DNA of 64,000 nt, from NCBI GenBank assembly GCA_037043455.1, contig JAWPHD010000290.1, forward strand, positions 124,001 through 188,000. The letters run 5' to 3'. A program made the position numbers and the translations under genes. The stretch is from Cyrtodaria siliqua (Eukaryota > Mollusca > Bivalvia > Adapedonta > Hiatellidae). Below are positions 11,943 to 23,548 of this stretch, one piece after another (positions within the stretch are counted from its first letter, which is position 1; every line of letters starts with the position of its first letter). Below the pieces are notes generated by a model. That model searched no databases, was not told where the DNA came from, and saw only the letters and a program-made list of their open reading frames with translations.

Positions 11943-12223
11943 AACATTTTCGAAATTTCGACTCTATGCTTACACTATGTGAGCAATGAAAACAGTCAAT
12001 CAATGAAAACAGCTGTACCCTTGATCAGTTTAATAAACAAACAAGAACTTTCTTACATCTCGTGTGACCCCACCTTTTCTGATGATTTTTCAAGTGGAAA
12101 ATTAGTTTTCAATATGAACATTACACTGCTGCATTATCCATACTTGATTTGAATTTTCAGCAAATCATTAATATGTGACACTTTAACATTGATGTATATG
12201 GGGAAAATAATTAGTGGTATAAT
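11943..12223. repeat. 280-bp dispersed direct repeat, right copy
   Basis: Second copy of the 8279-8562 repeat, same orientation and nearly identical. Confidence 0.75.
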
Positions 12224-12619
12224 ATCTTCATGTGTGCGGCAAAATTATAAAATCTAGAACAAATGGAGAAGAACGAATACCAAAATGGACACTGAAATAC
12301 GCGTGTATGTGCGTTATTAATATTATTTGCAACAAACGATGCTTGAACTATATTTAAAAATAAAAGTACAACTCCAAGAAATTGTTAAATGCATACGTTT
12401 ATTAAATATTTATATTTAGTCACGCTGATCATAAATCAACATACGAGAGGCACTACAGGGGGTTGATGATGACTTCAGAGCGATGTGGGACTCATAACCA
12501 CGACGATGGAGAAACGATTACCATTAGGCAAGCGCACAGTGACGATATCCGTACATGGACAACACTGACGCATTATCACGGTTAAACAATGAACTGTGAT
12601 GGAAATTAATTTGCCTTAA
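12224..12619. other. No gene seen
   Basis: AT-rich; no frame, exon or repeat supported. Confidence 0.35.
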
Positions 12620-13390
12620 TCTATGTCATTAGCCCTGATATGGCTTTGAAGAACAATACCTCTTAAGCCGATGCTAGGGGGTGATATTGCGTCTTATATC
12701 ACCTCTCGTGAACAGACTAAAATCGAGTTTTTTACTTTATTCTCTTGGTTGTTTTTGTTGCTTCCAGTATATCTTCCTGATCGGTATGTATACAAAGATA
12801 TCTGTGCGCGCGTGTATATTTGAATTTATAGTGATATCAATTCATTCATGAAAGTTGACAATTCTGATTAACATTCAGTGCGCATGATATTGATAGCGCT
12901 TTATATATAACGACTTAAAATCAGTACCGTAATTACTTACTTGTCCTTCTGGAATATCAAGGCTTTACAGTAGAATACTGATTAAGCCAGAATTAAGGCG
13001 CATGAAGGGTTTTGAACAGTATATTACTACTCATGACAACCCTCAATAAAACACTGTCTGCTACTTTTTTTTCTTGTTTATGTTTGTTGCTTCCAAGATA
13101 TCCCTTGTTCAGTATTTACTGAAATTTACACTAGCGTTTGTATAGTGCGGCTGTACAATGTCACCGTGACTACAACTCAATAGTGTTATTACTTACTGTT
13201 CTTCTGAGATCATCAATCCAAATCGTTGTGGCGTTAAAGTAGAATGCCACTAAAGCCAGTGCTACGGGGGCGTGGCAGGTATTACAAATTATATAATCTT
13301 TCAAAAAAAGTCTCAAAGAAACCGAGTCCGCCACTTTTCGCTCTTTTGTGTATTTGATGTTTCTAATGGATCCTTTTTTTACTATTTATA
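12620..13390. repeat. Diverged tandem repeat, about 270-330 bp period, three units
   Basis: 'ttgttgcttcca.tatatc' at about 12756 matches 13086 and, less well, 13353. Each is preceded by a block containing 'aagcc.g.tgctagggggtg' or an equivalent and 'acttac..gt.cttctg'. Units are much diverged, so this is an old tandem repeat. Confidence 0.45.
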
Positions 13391-13810
13391 AATTCTTAAT
13401 TATGTTTAATATATCTTAAATCAGGAAATAAAATAACATGACTTTTCAGATAGTTGACACATATTTCTTCCGGCACTGGATGTGAATATCAGGTATCTTT
13501 TACTTTACATTGTTATTACTCACTGGTGGTCATTTTAATGAGAACATACTGGCAACTACATTCTATAACTGATATAATTTAGCATTTAAATTACAAACGT
13601 ATGCTGTGGTCAGCCGTTGAAATCTGGGAGTCATAAGTACCCCATTATCACATGATCTCGTGTACCAGTCCATGATAAATAGTTGAACATCAGTTTCATG
13701 TACAGAGAGAGAATGGATGCTGTTGGTCCTTTGTTAAGTAGTAGTTAGTTATTTAAATAATTAAGCATTGCCAATTACGTTATCATCCAAATGTTTTACT
13801 ACGTAGCGAG

Positions 13811-13880
13811 AGTTACAGCAAGGCGGATTGTGCTTCGGTTAGGCTGTCGCTAAGGATCTGGGTTCGATAATGAACGATTC
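13811..13880 (+). repeat. tRNA-like head of a possible SINE
   Basis: 'ttacagcaaggcgga' resembles a pol III A box and 'ggttcgata' (13861-13869) a B box, about 40 bp apart, with 'taaggatctgggttcga' looking like a tRNA T-arm region. The 3' half of the cloverleaf is not complementary, so this is not a working tRNA. A decayed tRNA-derived SINE is the best guess. Confidence 0.35.
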
Positions 13881-15189
13881 GGTGTTACGAACTTTACTGA
13901 TATGAAGGCAAAACGAAGTCTTAGAATAAATAACACCCTTAACAAAGTATTAAAAGATGAAAACCAAACTTAAATCGGTTTAAGCTAACCAGTTGGTTAT
14001 CGTAAGGCTAACCATTTTGCCTAGTGTCTGTTCCTGTCTTATGCACTCTTTATGTTATGTTTTGTCCTTTTCTTTATGGCAACTTTCAAACCTACGGTGT
14101 TATTATGTTGTGTGCTATTGTTTCTGTACATCCATTTTTCTCCTGGGCTTTAACCTTGAAGGAACTGATAATAACTTCGTCAATAACTTAAACTTGTTAA
14201 CGTAACTTAATACACTATACGATCACTGTGAATAGATGAACTTGAAATAGTAACTGTAGTATAACTACAACAGGCCTGCAAAATCTCTGGATAAAACTCG
14301 TATTCTCCCGATTGTTTAGTCCGGATCTCCGGATTTAAGGGTTCAATCTCCGGATTTTTACCGCCTAAGGACATAATTAGTTCATTCAGTGACATATCGA
14401 CAGTTGCAATAGCAACACTATATCTGTGGTTTCATTAATTGGTCAACCTAACTGAAATAGCAAGTTTGAGGAACTAGAAACTCATTTTGTGTAGTACAAC
14501 TATAACAGCAGATGCTGTGTAGGATGGTTATAATTTGTATATAAGAGTTATGGAGACTTTGTTTCTGCGTTTAGCACTCATCTGGGTAGAAATAGTAAGT
14601 GCACTTTCATGACAATAACAGTAGTGGTAGAAATTAAACCTAGTCTTTCTAATCGAATTTCTATTGTCATCTATTATCTTCTATATAACTATTAAACAAT
14701 GCATCATCTTGTAGAAATTCATAAATAATTTAAACAGATTTAAAAAAAGAAGTGCGAAAATAAAGTCGCGCGCTCCAAATTTCTATTTAACAATGTGACT
14801 CACATGCTTTAAATCTTAAATTTTAAAAATCGTGTGTTAAGATATTTTTGGCAGGCCTGCTACAATCACTGCTAGAAACGTATTACTCTGTTACATTAGT
14901 TGTACATTAACAACCAGTCAGAACTATATATATGTTATATGACGTTGCTTCGAGTAACGTCAAACTACAGACCACGTATTATGGTAAAAAGTGTAAAATC
15001 ATTTTTAATTTTGACTAAATATTCTAAATGTGGATTGTATTATATAATGGTAAACCCATTAACTTCCAACTATTGGCATACAGAAACTGGTTATTGAATA
15101 TTGAAACAAGCATTTGAATTTGAAAAACATTTATTACTACAACAAAATGGTTAAATATATGAAAACGTTTATAATAAGAAAACTAAAAT
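13881..15189. other. No gene seen
   Basis: AT-rich; short open frames at 13993-14205 (+) and 14207-14395 (-) have no recognisable domain or splice context. A cluster of tccgga words lies at about 14318-14358. Confidence 0.35.
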
Positions 15190-15204
15190 GCCTGTTGATA
15201 AGAT

Positions 15205-15960
15205 CTAAACATGAATCTATGTACTCTGTGTAACGCTCTGCTTCATGACGAAATTGATCTAAACATGAATCTATGTACTCTGTGTAACGCTCTGCTTCAT
15301 GACGAAATTGATCTAAACATGAATCTATGTACTCTGTGTAACGCTCTGCTTCATGACGAAATTGATCTAAACATGAATCTATGTACTCTGTGTAACGCTC
15401 TGCTTCATGACGAAATTGATCTAAACATGAATCTATGTACCCTGTGTAACGCTCTGCTTCATGACGAAATTGATCTAAACATGAATCTATGTACTCTGTG
15501 TAACGCTCTGCTTCATGACGAAATTGATCTAAACATGAATCTATGTACCCTGTGTAACGCTCTGCTTCATGACGAAATTGATCTAAACATGAATCTATGT
15601 ACTCTGTGTAACGCTCTGCTTCATGACGAAATTGATCTAAACATGAATCTATGTACTCTGTGTACTCTGTGTAACGCTCTATTTCATGACGAAATTGATC
15701 TAAACATGAATCTATGTACTCTGTGTAACGCTCTGCTTCATGACGAAATTGATCTAAACATGAATCTATGTACTCTGTGTAACGCTCTACTTCATGACGA
15801 AATTGATCTAAACATGAATCTATGTACTCTGTGTAACGCTCTGCTTCATGACGAAATTGATCTAAACATGAATCTATGTACTCTGTGTAACGCTCTACTT
15901 CATGACGAAATTGATCTAAACATGAATCTATGTACTCTGTGTAACGCTCTGCTTCATGAC
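15205..15960 (+). repeat. 54-bp minisatellite, 14 units, carrying a 250-codon open frame
   Basis: The unit gatctaaacatgaatctatg... is 54 bp long and nearly perfect through 14 copies. One unit has a 9-bp internal duplication (tactctgtg, near 15660) and the last is partial. Because 54 is a multiple of three and the unit has no stop in one frame, it reads as an 18-residue peptide repeat beginning MNLCTLCNALLHDEIDLN. Two cysteines per unit would give 28 or more in all. There is no signal peptide, no upstream exon and no clear promoter, so I treat the frame as fortuitous and the locus as a recently expanded minisatellite. Confidence 0.9.
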
Positions 15961-16198
15961 TAGGAATGTTACAGAAGTATACCAGGATATATAATGTAAT
16001 GTGCTGACGTGCATTGGTTTGAAAGTGCTAGGAATGTTACAGAAGTATACCAGGATATATAATGTAATGTGCTGACGTGCATTGGCTTGAAAGTGCTAGG
16101 AATGTTACAGAAGTATACCAGGATATATAATGTAATGTGCTGACGTGCATTGGTTTGAAAGTGCTAGGAATGTTGCAGAAATATACCAGGATATAGAC
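15961..16198. repeat. 68-bp tandem repeat, 3.5 units
   Basis: Units start at 15961, 16029, 16097 and 16165 with 'taggaatgtt'. They abut the 54-bp array directly, so two unrelated tandem arrays are fused at 15960/15961. Confidence 0.9.
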
Positions 16199-16679
16199 TA
16201 CTTGGTATTTTGTGAAGGAAATGTTAAATATGTTTTGTTGTAGCCACATTTACAAATATACTGAAAGAAATAAGTTTAGCACATAAATAACATGGTAAAT
16301 CCCATTGAGCAGATGCAAGACTATGTGCTTCAGCCGCCATTAACAATATAATTAAATTAATTAACAAGTATATGCAGGACATTATTTTTAAACGATATTT
16401 GCGAAACATGTACAGAAATAATACTTTTGTTCTTATTTCAACATAAAGGGAGATAATTTTAAAATTTAAAACAGTGACTTTGGTTCGTAATTTCAATATA
16501 ATGATAAGGTTAATGTCAATTGTTTTTGAGTTTGTATCACTCGACCTCCAGAATAGTTATTTATCATGCAGATATGCACTTTTCTGCCTAATAAAGGGGT
16601 GACCTATTAAATTTTGCTTTATTGGGCACTGACCAATAGAGCAAATCAATGCGGAATCCCTCGGCGTTTATTGTATGTA
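16199..16679. other. No gene seen
   Basis: AT-rich; the short minus frames here are unsupported. Confidence 0.35.
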
Positions 16680-16775
16680 ACGTTATCTAACGTCATGCAC
16701 GTAACGTTGCCTGACGTCATAAAACAAACAAAAAACAACAACATGGCGGCGTCCTCGATAAGCGTAACATTCTGA
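16680..16775 (+). promoter_or_regulatory. Possible promoter: CRE-like sites before an ATGGCGGC start
   Basis: 'aacgttatctaacgtcatgc' and 'gcctgacgtcataaaac' give two near-CRE sites within 40 bp, followed by acaacaacatggcggcg at about 16742. The frame is only ten codons (MAASSISVTF) before a stop. It resembles a metazoan 5' exon but no continuation was found, so this is a weak call. Confidence 0.25.
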
Positions 16776-16831
16776 GAAATAGGTAATAATAGTAATTCAT
16801 GCAAAAAATGTGGATAATGTACATGATAAAC

Positions 16832-17068
16832 AGAATATTATGTCAGTGCCTTTTACTATCAAGTTTATTAGGCGAGGCACGAAAACAAAGAATGGCTTCG
16901 TTTTCTAAGCCTCGCCTAATAAACTTGATAGTAAAAGGCACTGACATAATATTCGTCAGTGCCTTTTACTATCAAGTTTTTTAGGCGAGGCACGAAAACG
17001 AAGAATGGCTTCGTTTTCTAAGCCTCGCCTAATAAACTTGATAGTAAAAGGCACTGACATAATATTCT
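16832..17068. repeat. Two tandem perfect hairpins (foldback element)
   Basis: Unit 1 (16832-16954) has a 47-bp arm, from agaatattatgtcagtgcc to ..aggcgaggc, that matches the reverse complement of its other half. It pairs further through gaaaac/gttttc and has a roughly 13-nt loop. Unit 2 (16955-17068) repeats the whole palindrome with a few changes. The outer ends of the pair also match each other. This looks like a MITE-like foldback duplicated in tandem; no target-site duplication is clear. Confidence 0.9.
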
Positions 17069-17347
17069 CTATTTAATCAAGTTTAACCATGTTCTTGATA
17101 CTATTCTTATTTTTAATGTGAAATTGTTTGTTTTATATAAATGGGAGATAACTCTGATACTTACTTTGAATCACACATAAAATAAGTGAAAAACAAGAAC
17201 ACTGACATGCCAAAGTTATCAAATATTTCACATTATGAAAAAAACATTCAGTTTCTTTAAGCTAGATATGCAACAGACCGTGCTAAACTTATTTCTTTCA
17301 GTATATATTGGATTTTCTCGTATGTCAATGCACCAGTCTGTTGTGTT

Positions 17348-17542
17348 GGCATGCATTTAACCTAACAACCCGGGATCCTGTCTGTAGCTAGGGCATGTAT
17401 TTAACCTCAGGCTAACAGTCCGGGATTCAGTCTGTATATTTGGCATGCACTATACCTAACAATCCGAGACCCAGTTTGTAATTAGTTTGTAATTTCGGCA
17501 TTCATTTGACCTAAATGTCCGTGATCCAGTCTGTAGTTTTAA
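17348..17542. repeat. Four diverged tandem units of about 50 bp
   Basis: 'ggcatgcatttaacctaac' then 'cgggatcc.gtctgta' recurs four times with small indels. Confidence 0.6.
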
Positions 17543-17956
17543 AGACACTACATAGCTTCATAACTACATATTATCAACAATATAGGCAGGACAATTACAA
17601 CAATATAAAGTCACGAATAAATACATTTAAACCAAATATCACAATATTTTCATGAAAGACTGAAACCTATTCTACTGACCAGCTGACCTGCGTGTAAGAA
17701 GGAAATTGAAATATATTTCAATATCCGTATGAGGAAAACGTATTTGAGATTTTATCAAATTTGGGACTTCATTATCACACTGTTCGTAATCTTAACTATA
17801 CTTATTATTCCTGAATAAACCACTTCCAAATTATGTCCAACCGTTCATGAGAATATTTGATATAATGTTAAATATCTTTGTACACACACGTTTAATCTTC
17901 CGGCGTTGATATTTTTCACCCCGATGTCTCAATTTTGAACAAACTTGATATACAAC

Positions 17957-18833
17957 AGTTGGGGATAAAAGCCGTACTGTACCGTAACGTACATTCCGAA
18001 ACATAACGATATAGCAGGTGTGTGGTACGGAGAATACCGAACGTAGTAAGGAATAATTTAGCTTAGTGTAACTAAACTAATAGAGACAGATAGGATGTAA
18101 ATTGGACAAAATATGATAAGTGAAATAACATTATTTAAATTGAGGGGTACTTATGCTATAGATATATAAGTGTTTTTGTTTTTTAAATGAAAATGATAGT
18201 TTATACATATTTTATCTTAACCTTGATCTATTTTCATGTAGATCTCTGCTATACTCGAGCTGTGATAATCCTTGCTCTCAGACATCGCTCGAGATGTTAC
18301 GAAAGGCTAACAGAAAACTTCAATATTGGTATTAGTGGTACAAATAGTGATGATTAGTCATGTATGTCCGGCTGTCCGTTGTTGTTAAAATGTGTAAATC
18401 CCTCTTGAAATCTGCCTAAGTGTTTGCCAAACCTTTAATTTGCAAAGTAACATGCAATTAAATGATTGTATTGCCCATGTCTGATATTTATTTAAAAGTG
18501 TTGATTTAATGTTTATTATTTTTTATTTTTGATAACTGTTACACAAATATTGTTCGCCGGTATATACGGTACGGCACGGATCTCGTCTCTTATCCAATTA
18601 CATCTGATGGATCTGTTTCGTGTATGCATGATAATTGTTCTTATATACGATATAAATATATGGTTTTACGCTTTGTTCTTTCTTTATTAATATTATACAT
18701 TCTACCTATACTGGTAATATCCTTTAGTTTCGTTACACTAAGCTAAACTATTCATTCCTTCTGTCGGTATTATCCGTACCATGCACCTGCTATTTCAGTT
18801 ATATTTTGGAGTGCACGGCTTTTAACCCCAACC
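17957..18833. mobile_element. Non-autonomous DNA transposon with about 110-bp terminal inverted repeats
   Basis: 17957-18080 is the imperfect reverse complement of 18724-18833. Matched blocks in order: ttgggg.taaaagccgt, atagcaggtg..tggtacgg, ataccga, agcttagtgtaac.aaactaa. The interior of about 640 bp has no frame. Length and long TIRs fit a deleted cut-and-paste element. The flanking target duplication is not clear, so no superfamily is assigned. Confidence 0.75.
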
Positions 18834-19551
18834 ATGAAAAGAGAAATACATTCAAACGATGATATATGTTTACTATATAAAGTGTCCATGTATTATTCAA
18901 AAATTAATAATTAAAGACTAACACATCTAAAAGCTTAATATGAGATAAATATACATATTATTTTGATCGTAAAATCGCAAAATCTTTGTAACGATATCCA
19001 GCAAATATAAAAACAATTTTTTAAAGCCTTTAGTATTAAATATTTGTATTCTATAACATGTCTATGTAATGGTTAAACTATAAAAAGACAACCATTATAC
19101 AAGCACAAACTATTGACACGATTAACTATTTATATACAACCCATACAAATGAAATACTTGTAAGCAAAATCGAAAGTAAGCGGTTATGTAATGTTAATAC
19201 AACACATACTGAAAAAAACTTTGTAAGGTTGTACAACAAATTGCAAATACATTAAAACGACGAAATGGGCTAATTATAATAAGTGCCTATGTGTTATTTA
19301 AAAAACTAAAACATAGCAATTCTAAAAGTTTAATTTAAGATATACATAAATATTAATTTGATCGTAAACAAGATTCAGTACACACATTATTGACACTATT
19401 AACTACTTATATACAACCCTCACAAATGGAAAAAACAAACTCGAACGTTGCGGTTATGTAATGGTTTTACAAACACACAAGCAAAAAGTTAATGACGAGA
19501 TCCAACAAATAAAATAGAAATTCAAACGATGAAATATATGTAATATATAAC

Positions 19552-20510
19552 ATAACATAACATAACATAATTTTATTCAGCATTAAACCACAATACAATA
19601 GTTTAGAGCCTACATATACATCTGAAAATACAAAAGTCTGTCTCTCCCTTTCATGGTGACTTATATCCGTCAGCAATATATAATACGTTTTACCTGGAGG
19701 AAAGTAAATATGTATGTTTTATATTAACAACACTTCTTTTTATAGATTTGCAATTACAACATATCGTCATAAATTCAAGTTCATTAAATAGCATTAGCCA
19801 TAGATGTACATATCACTCACACTCAACTATATCAAGTTCACCCACTTTCGTGATACATGCATATGTACATTAATTATTTTGAATGCGTTTTTTAAAGGCA
19901 TAATATACATATTTACTTAATTGTTCCAAATTATTTTTAGATTGCTTTGACATAAGAGAGTCTAATTTATTAAGTGTTGGCCATCTGCAGAAATATCTAG
20001 GCAGAAATCTTGTTCTTAATTCAGAGTAAAACGGGCACACAAGAAGAAAATGGTACTCATTCTCAATAACTCGCATATTGCAAAAAATGCAAACCCTTTC
20101 ATTGCGTTCAATATTATTATGTCTACCTGTTTCGATAGCAAGTGCATGTGCAGATGTTCTAAATTTCGTTAAAACAATTCGGAATTTAGGGGTAGTAATT
20201 GTACTTAAATACTGTTCATAGTTAAAATTAAATTTAAATCTACTATATGTCAATAGTCTGCTAGAATTATTGATAGATCCAAACCAAGATTGCTTGTATT
20301 GATCTAAAATTCTGAGTTTAATTTGATCGTAAGGGATATCGATCGTTATTTGACTATGCCAAATATCCGAAAACCCAAGATTTTCTAATTCTCTGTTAAT
20401 GTGCCAGGCCCAGTTCATGCGATTAAACCTGTGATTATTATTGTGTTCGCATTCTTGTTTTATCATGATGTAAGTTTTATAAATCAAGGAATCGCGTTTG
20501 GTAAGCACTT
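19552..20510 (-). pseudogene. 5'-truncated LINE with ORF2 C-terminus and (TTATG)n tail
   Basis: The minus frame 20508-19870 (212 codons) ends in a zf-RVT module: CIFC ... ENEYHFLLVCPFY..LR (a C-x2-C, H-x4-C finger at about residues 137-160). This is characteristic of the C-terminus of non-LTR ORF2 proteins. No RT domain precedes it. The 3' UTR (19869-19575) ends 'gaataaaattatg' followed by TTATG repeats, a usual LINE 3' end. The insertion interrupts the surrounding satellite-like unit: 'atatataac' lies on both sides, a likely target-site duplication. The open frame is uninterrupted, so the insertion may be fairly young, but it cannot move without the missing 5' part. Confidence 0.75.
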
Positions 20511-21537
20511 TATATATATATATATATAACGTGCCTATGTAATATTTAACGTTTTAAAAATAAATACAATTATGCAAGTTTTATGAGATATAGTATTAGG
20601 TGTCGAGTCCATTAAAGGTTTTCACCACAACATTGAAGAGTACAATAATACAAAATCCATATTTTACTGTTTACTATATAATGACCGTTTTATTATTCAC
20701 TAATATTTCTTTTAGATGAAAACAGAGTCAACAGAATATAAACGTCCAACAAGTTATATCCGAAACACTGCGTGTGAAACCCGTTAGAGTTACCATACCA
20801 TTAACGTGCAATACGAAATACGAATATCGATTTCTGGACGGTTTAACCATCCAATACGAAAACCATATCCATTTTCCATTTTCTGGACGTTTCTGGTTTG
20901 AAGTGTACAATAACAGTATCTTATGTACAATCACATGGTACATATGCTCGTTTTTCATTGGAATAGAAATATAGATGGATAATAAATAATATTAATTTGA
21001 TCGTTACCTAAATTCAGTACCCACAGTATTGACACGATTAACTACTTATATACAACCAACACAAATGGAATAAGTATAATCGTTAGTATGAAGTTATGTT
21101 ATGTTTATAAAACACACCCTTGAACAAAGAACTTTGTAAGGATACACATCCTTAAAACGATGACATTTGTCTATTATATAAAGCTTCTATATTTTATTTG
21201 AAAATTAAAAAAATGAAAATTCCAATCGTTTAATATAAGATATATATCAATATTAATTTGATCGTAAACTAGATTCAGTACACAGAGTATTGATACTGTT
21301 AACTATTTTTATTATACCTCACTGTAAACACTAAATGTAAAATCCCCTTACCCTGCCGGGTTGATATTTAGGGCTATCACCTTCAACGCGCCATAGCGGG
21401 TGCAAGCGCAAAATATCAGCCCGCTAGCTTTTTGAAAAACTCATTTCTGAAAATAGATTTGTTCAACAACAACAACATTTTTTCTTCATTATGGAGTTTA
21501 TTAGTATATAAGGAGTATGTGTTCGGTATAATAAAAT

Positions 21538-21680
21538 AAATATCACATCCTCCTGAGTGTGCCAGTGGATATTATCAACACTCGAAATGATAATGTCGAC
21601 CTCGGCTACCGGCTCGGTCGACTTTACATTCTCGGGTTGATAATATCCACTGGCACTCTCAAGAGGATGCGATATTTACA
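21538..21680. repeat. Foldback element with arms of about 62 bp
   Basis: 21538-21602 (..gccagtggatattatcaac..) pairs with 21616-21680 (..gttgataatatccactggc..) with few mismatches, around a 13-nt loop inside 'gacctcggctaccggctcgg'. It is inserted in the satellite-like block. Confidence 0.8.
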
Positions 21681-22370
21681 TAATATACAACCCTCACAAA
21701 TAGGACAAGCAATGTTTATACAAACAAACACTCAAAAACTTTGGGATGATATCCACCAACACATCAAATAGAAATTCAAACGATAAAGTATGTGTATCAT
21801 ATAACGTGTCTATGTAATATTCAACGTTTTAAAATATAATACAATTATGCAAGTTTAATGAGATATAGTAATAGGTGTCGAGTCCAATACACACAACATT
21901 GAAGAGTACAATAACACAAAATCCATATTGTACGGTTAACTATATAATGGCTGTTTTATTATTCACGTATATTTCTATTGATGAAAACATGATCAACAGA
22001 AAATAAAACGTCCAGCAAGTCATACCCGAGACACTGCTTGTGAAAGTCCGTTAGAATTACCTTACCATTAACGTCCAATACGAAATACGAATATCAATTT
22101 CGGGACGGTTCAACAGTCCAATACGAAAAACATGTCCATTTTCCATTTACGGGACGTTTCTGGTTTGAAGCGTACACTAACGGAATCTAAGTATGTACAC
22201 ATGCCCGTTTTTCATTGGAGTATAGATATACTATGTGTTTGATAAATAATATTAATTCTATCGTAAACTAGACTCGGTACACAAAATATTGACAGACTAA
22301 CAACTTATATCCAACACACACAAATGGAATAAGCAAAATCGAAAGTATGCAGTTATGTAATATTTATAAA

Positions 22371-22789
22371 AAAAACAAAAAAAAAACAAAAAAAACTTGT
22401 ATTGATATACAACACCCCCACCCCATTGTTAAATGTAAACCCCAAAACTTACCTCATGTTCTTCATACACCAGCGACTAATACATGTACTACTTTGTGCA
22501 TAAAGTTTTCCCGTAGGAAGTACATACCCATACCACGAGTACCAACAGTGTCAGAAACTCTTAACTTCTTTGAATACATTTTGGAAATAGTACTAGATGT
22601 GCGTGCAGATTTCTTTTCAACAAAGGTGTCGTTCTTTATACACCATCATTTTATACTGCTGCATTGGTAGTACTAATTATTCTAGAAGACCGCAATTCCG
22701 GTGTTAAAAATGTATTCACTGTGTTCGTTCTACATTCATTAGCGTTAGTTGTATCTCCACCTTGTGAGTATAGAGACCTGCACAAAGTA
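22371..22789. other. A-rich tract and downstream flank of a minus-strand gene
   Basis: An interrupted poly(A) lies at about 22369-22397. The rest is the region 3' of the exon ending at 22790; I see no obvious polyadenylation signal. Confidence 0.35.
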
Positions 22790-22957
22790 CTACATTGGTG
22801 TATCGAGTATTCTATCATCGATGTCGTCGTCTGAGACTGATGGAATTGCTCGTCTAAGACGCTCAATCATTGAATCAACGTCAGCTACATCTTTGTATCT
22901 ATCCATTGTTTCGGTAATCCTTTTGTGTCGAAATTCGAGATACGCGTCGGTTATATC
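22790..22957 (-). CDS. Terminal coding exon of an unrecognised gene
   Basis: On the minus strand a strong 3' splice site (ttctcattttgcag|G) opens a 56-codon exon in phase 0 that ends at TAG (22790-22792). The 55 residues are charged and look like a real protein: ITDAYLEFRHKRITETMDRY, then VDSMIERLRRAI, then an acidic stretch SDDDIDD and the C-terminus DTPM. It is probably mostly helical. The family is not recognised. A second coding-like stretch lies just upstream on the same strand (23068-23179), but I could not find a donor joining the two. The exon context is well supported; function is unknown. Confidence 0.5.
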   Translation of the reverse strand, partial: DITDAYLEFRHKRITETMDRYKDVADVDSMIERLRRAIPSVSDDDIDDRILDTPM

Positions 22958-23067
22958 CTGCAAAATGAGAACCCCACGTTAAGTACAATGTTTAGGCAGC
23001 AAAAGTATGTCTATATATTGTGAAGAAGCCACTACCCATCCTTACGTTATCTATCTCGCACACACGG

Positions 23068-23179
23068 TTATCCCGTATTCATTTTAAAGCGGATCCATAG
23101 AACACGGCTGGTAATTAGTGGAGCTGACTGCGTTTCGAGGTATATTGATAGGTGCTCCAACGCCACTTCCGAGCTAATT
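23068..23179 (-). CDS. Possible upstream exon of the same unrecognised gene
   Basis: After an acceptor (ttgtttttag|A at 23179) the minus strand reads SSEVALEHLSIYLETQSAPL and on through VLWIRFKMNTG to a stop at 23068. The composition is protein-like. A proper donor before the stop was not found, so the exon end is unknown, or this is a decayed exon. Confidence 0.25.
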
Positions 23180-23548
23180 CTAAAAACAAAAATAAAGGTA
23201 ACCTAGATCGGTATGCTTTACTATTTCTTCGTGATCCGGGAATGCAATTCCGTGTTGTTGTTTAATCTTTGCACAAGGCTCAATTTTTTTTATCGAAAGT
23301 TCCCTACTTTGCCCCAAGGACTTTCAGCCCGTTCGAATATAGCAGTTTGTTTTTCTGAACTTAATCGTCGTCACCGAGTATGCTTTCACATGTGTCTCAT
23401 TTACGCACGCTATGAACTTGAACACCTCAGATATCAACCACTTGGTGTCCGTATATAGCCTTTTGACAAAAAAACAATACGGTGAACTTTTCAGGGCGAG
23501 AAAATACACTTTTAAACAACTTTTCAATATCAATGCCGGAGATCTATT

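Larger units (their letters stand above)
18890..22370. repeat. Satellite-like block with a duplicated unit of about 1.27 kb
   Basis: Sequence around 'ttgatcgtaaac.agattca', 'acttatatacaac' and 'cacaaatgga' recurs at about 19120, 19370, 21000, 21270 and 22250. The segment 20530-21120 is collinear with 21800-22370 (for example gttttattattcac, ccattttccatt..c.ggacgtttctggtttgaag), diverged by roughly a tenth by eye. A LINE (19552-20510) and a foldback (21538-21680) are inserted in it. Confidence 0.7.

Noticed and set aside
12060..12100. ctgatga ... gaaaa resembling a hammerhead ribozyme, expected in Penelope-like terminal repeats
   Set aside because: No stem II complementarity and no proper GAAAC/cleavage site; the left copy even reads ctggtga.
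13811..13880. Functional tRNA gene
   Set aside because: Box-like motifs only; the acceptor and T arms do not pair.
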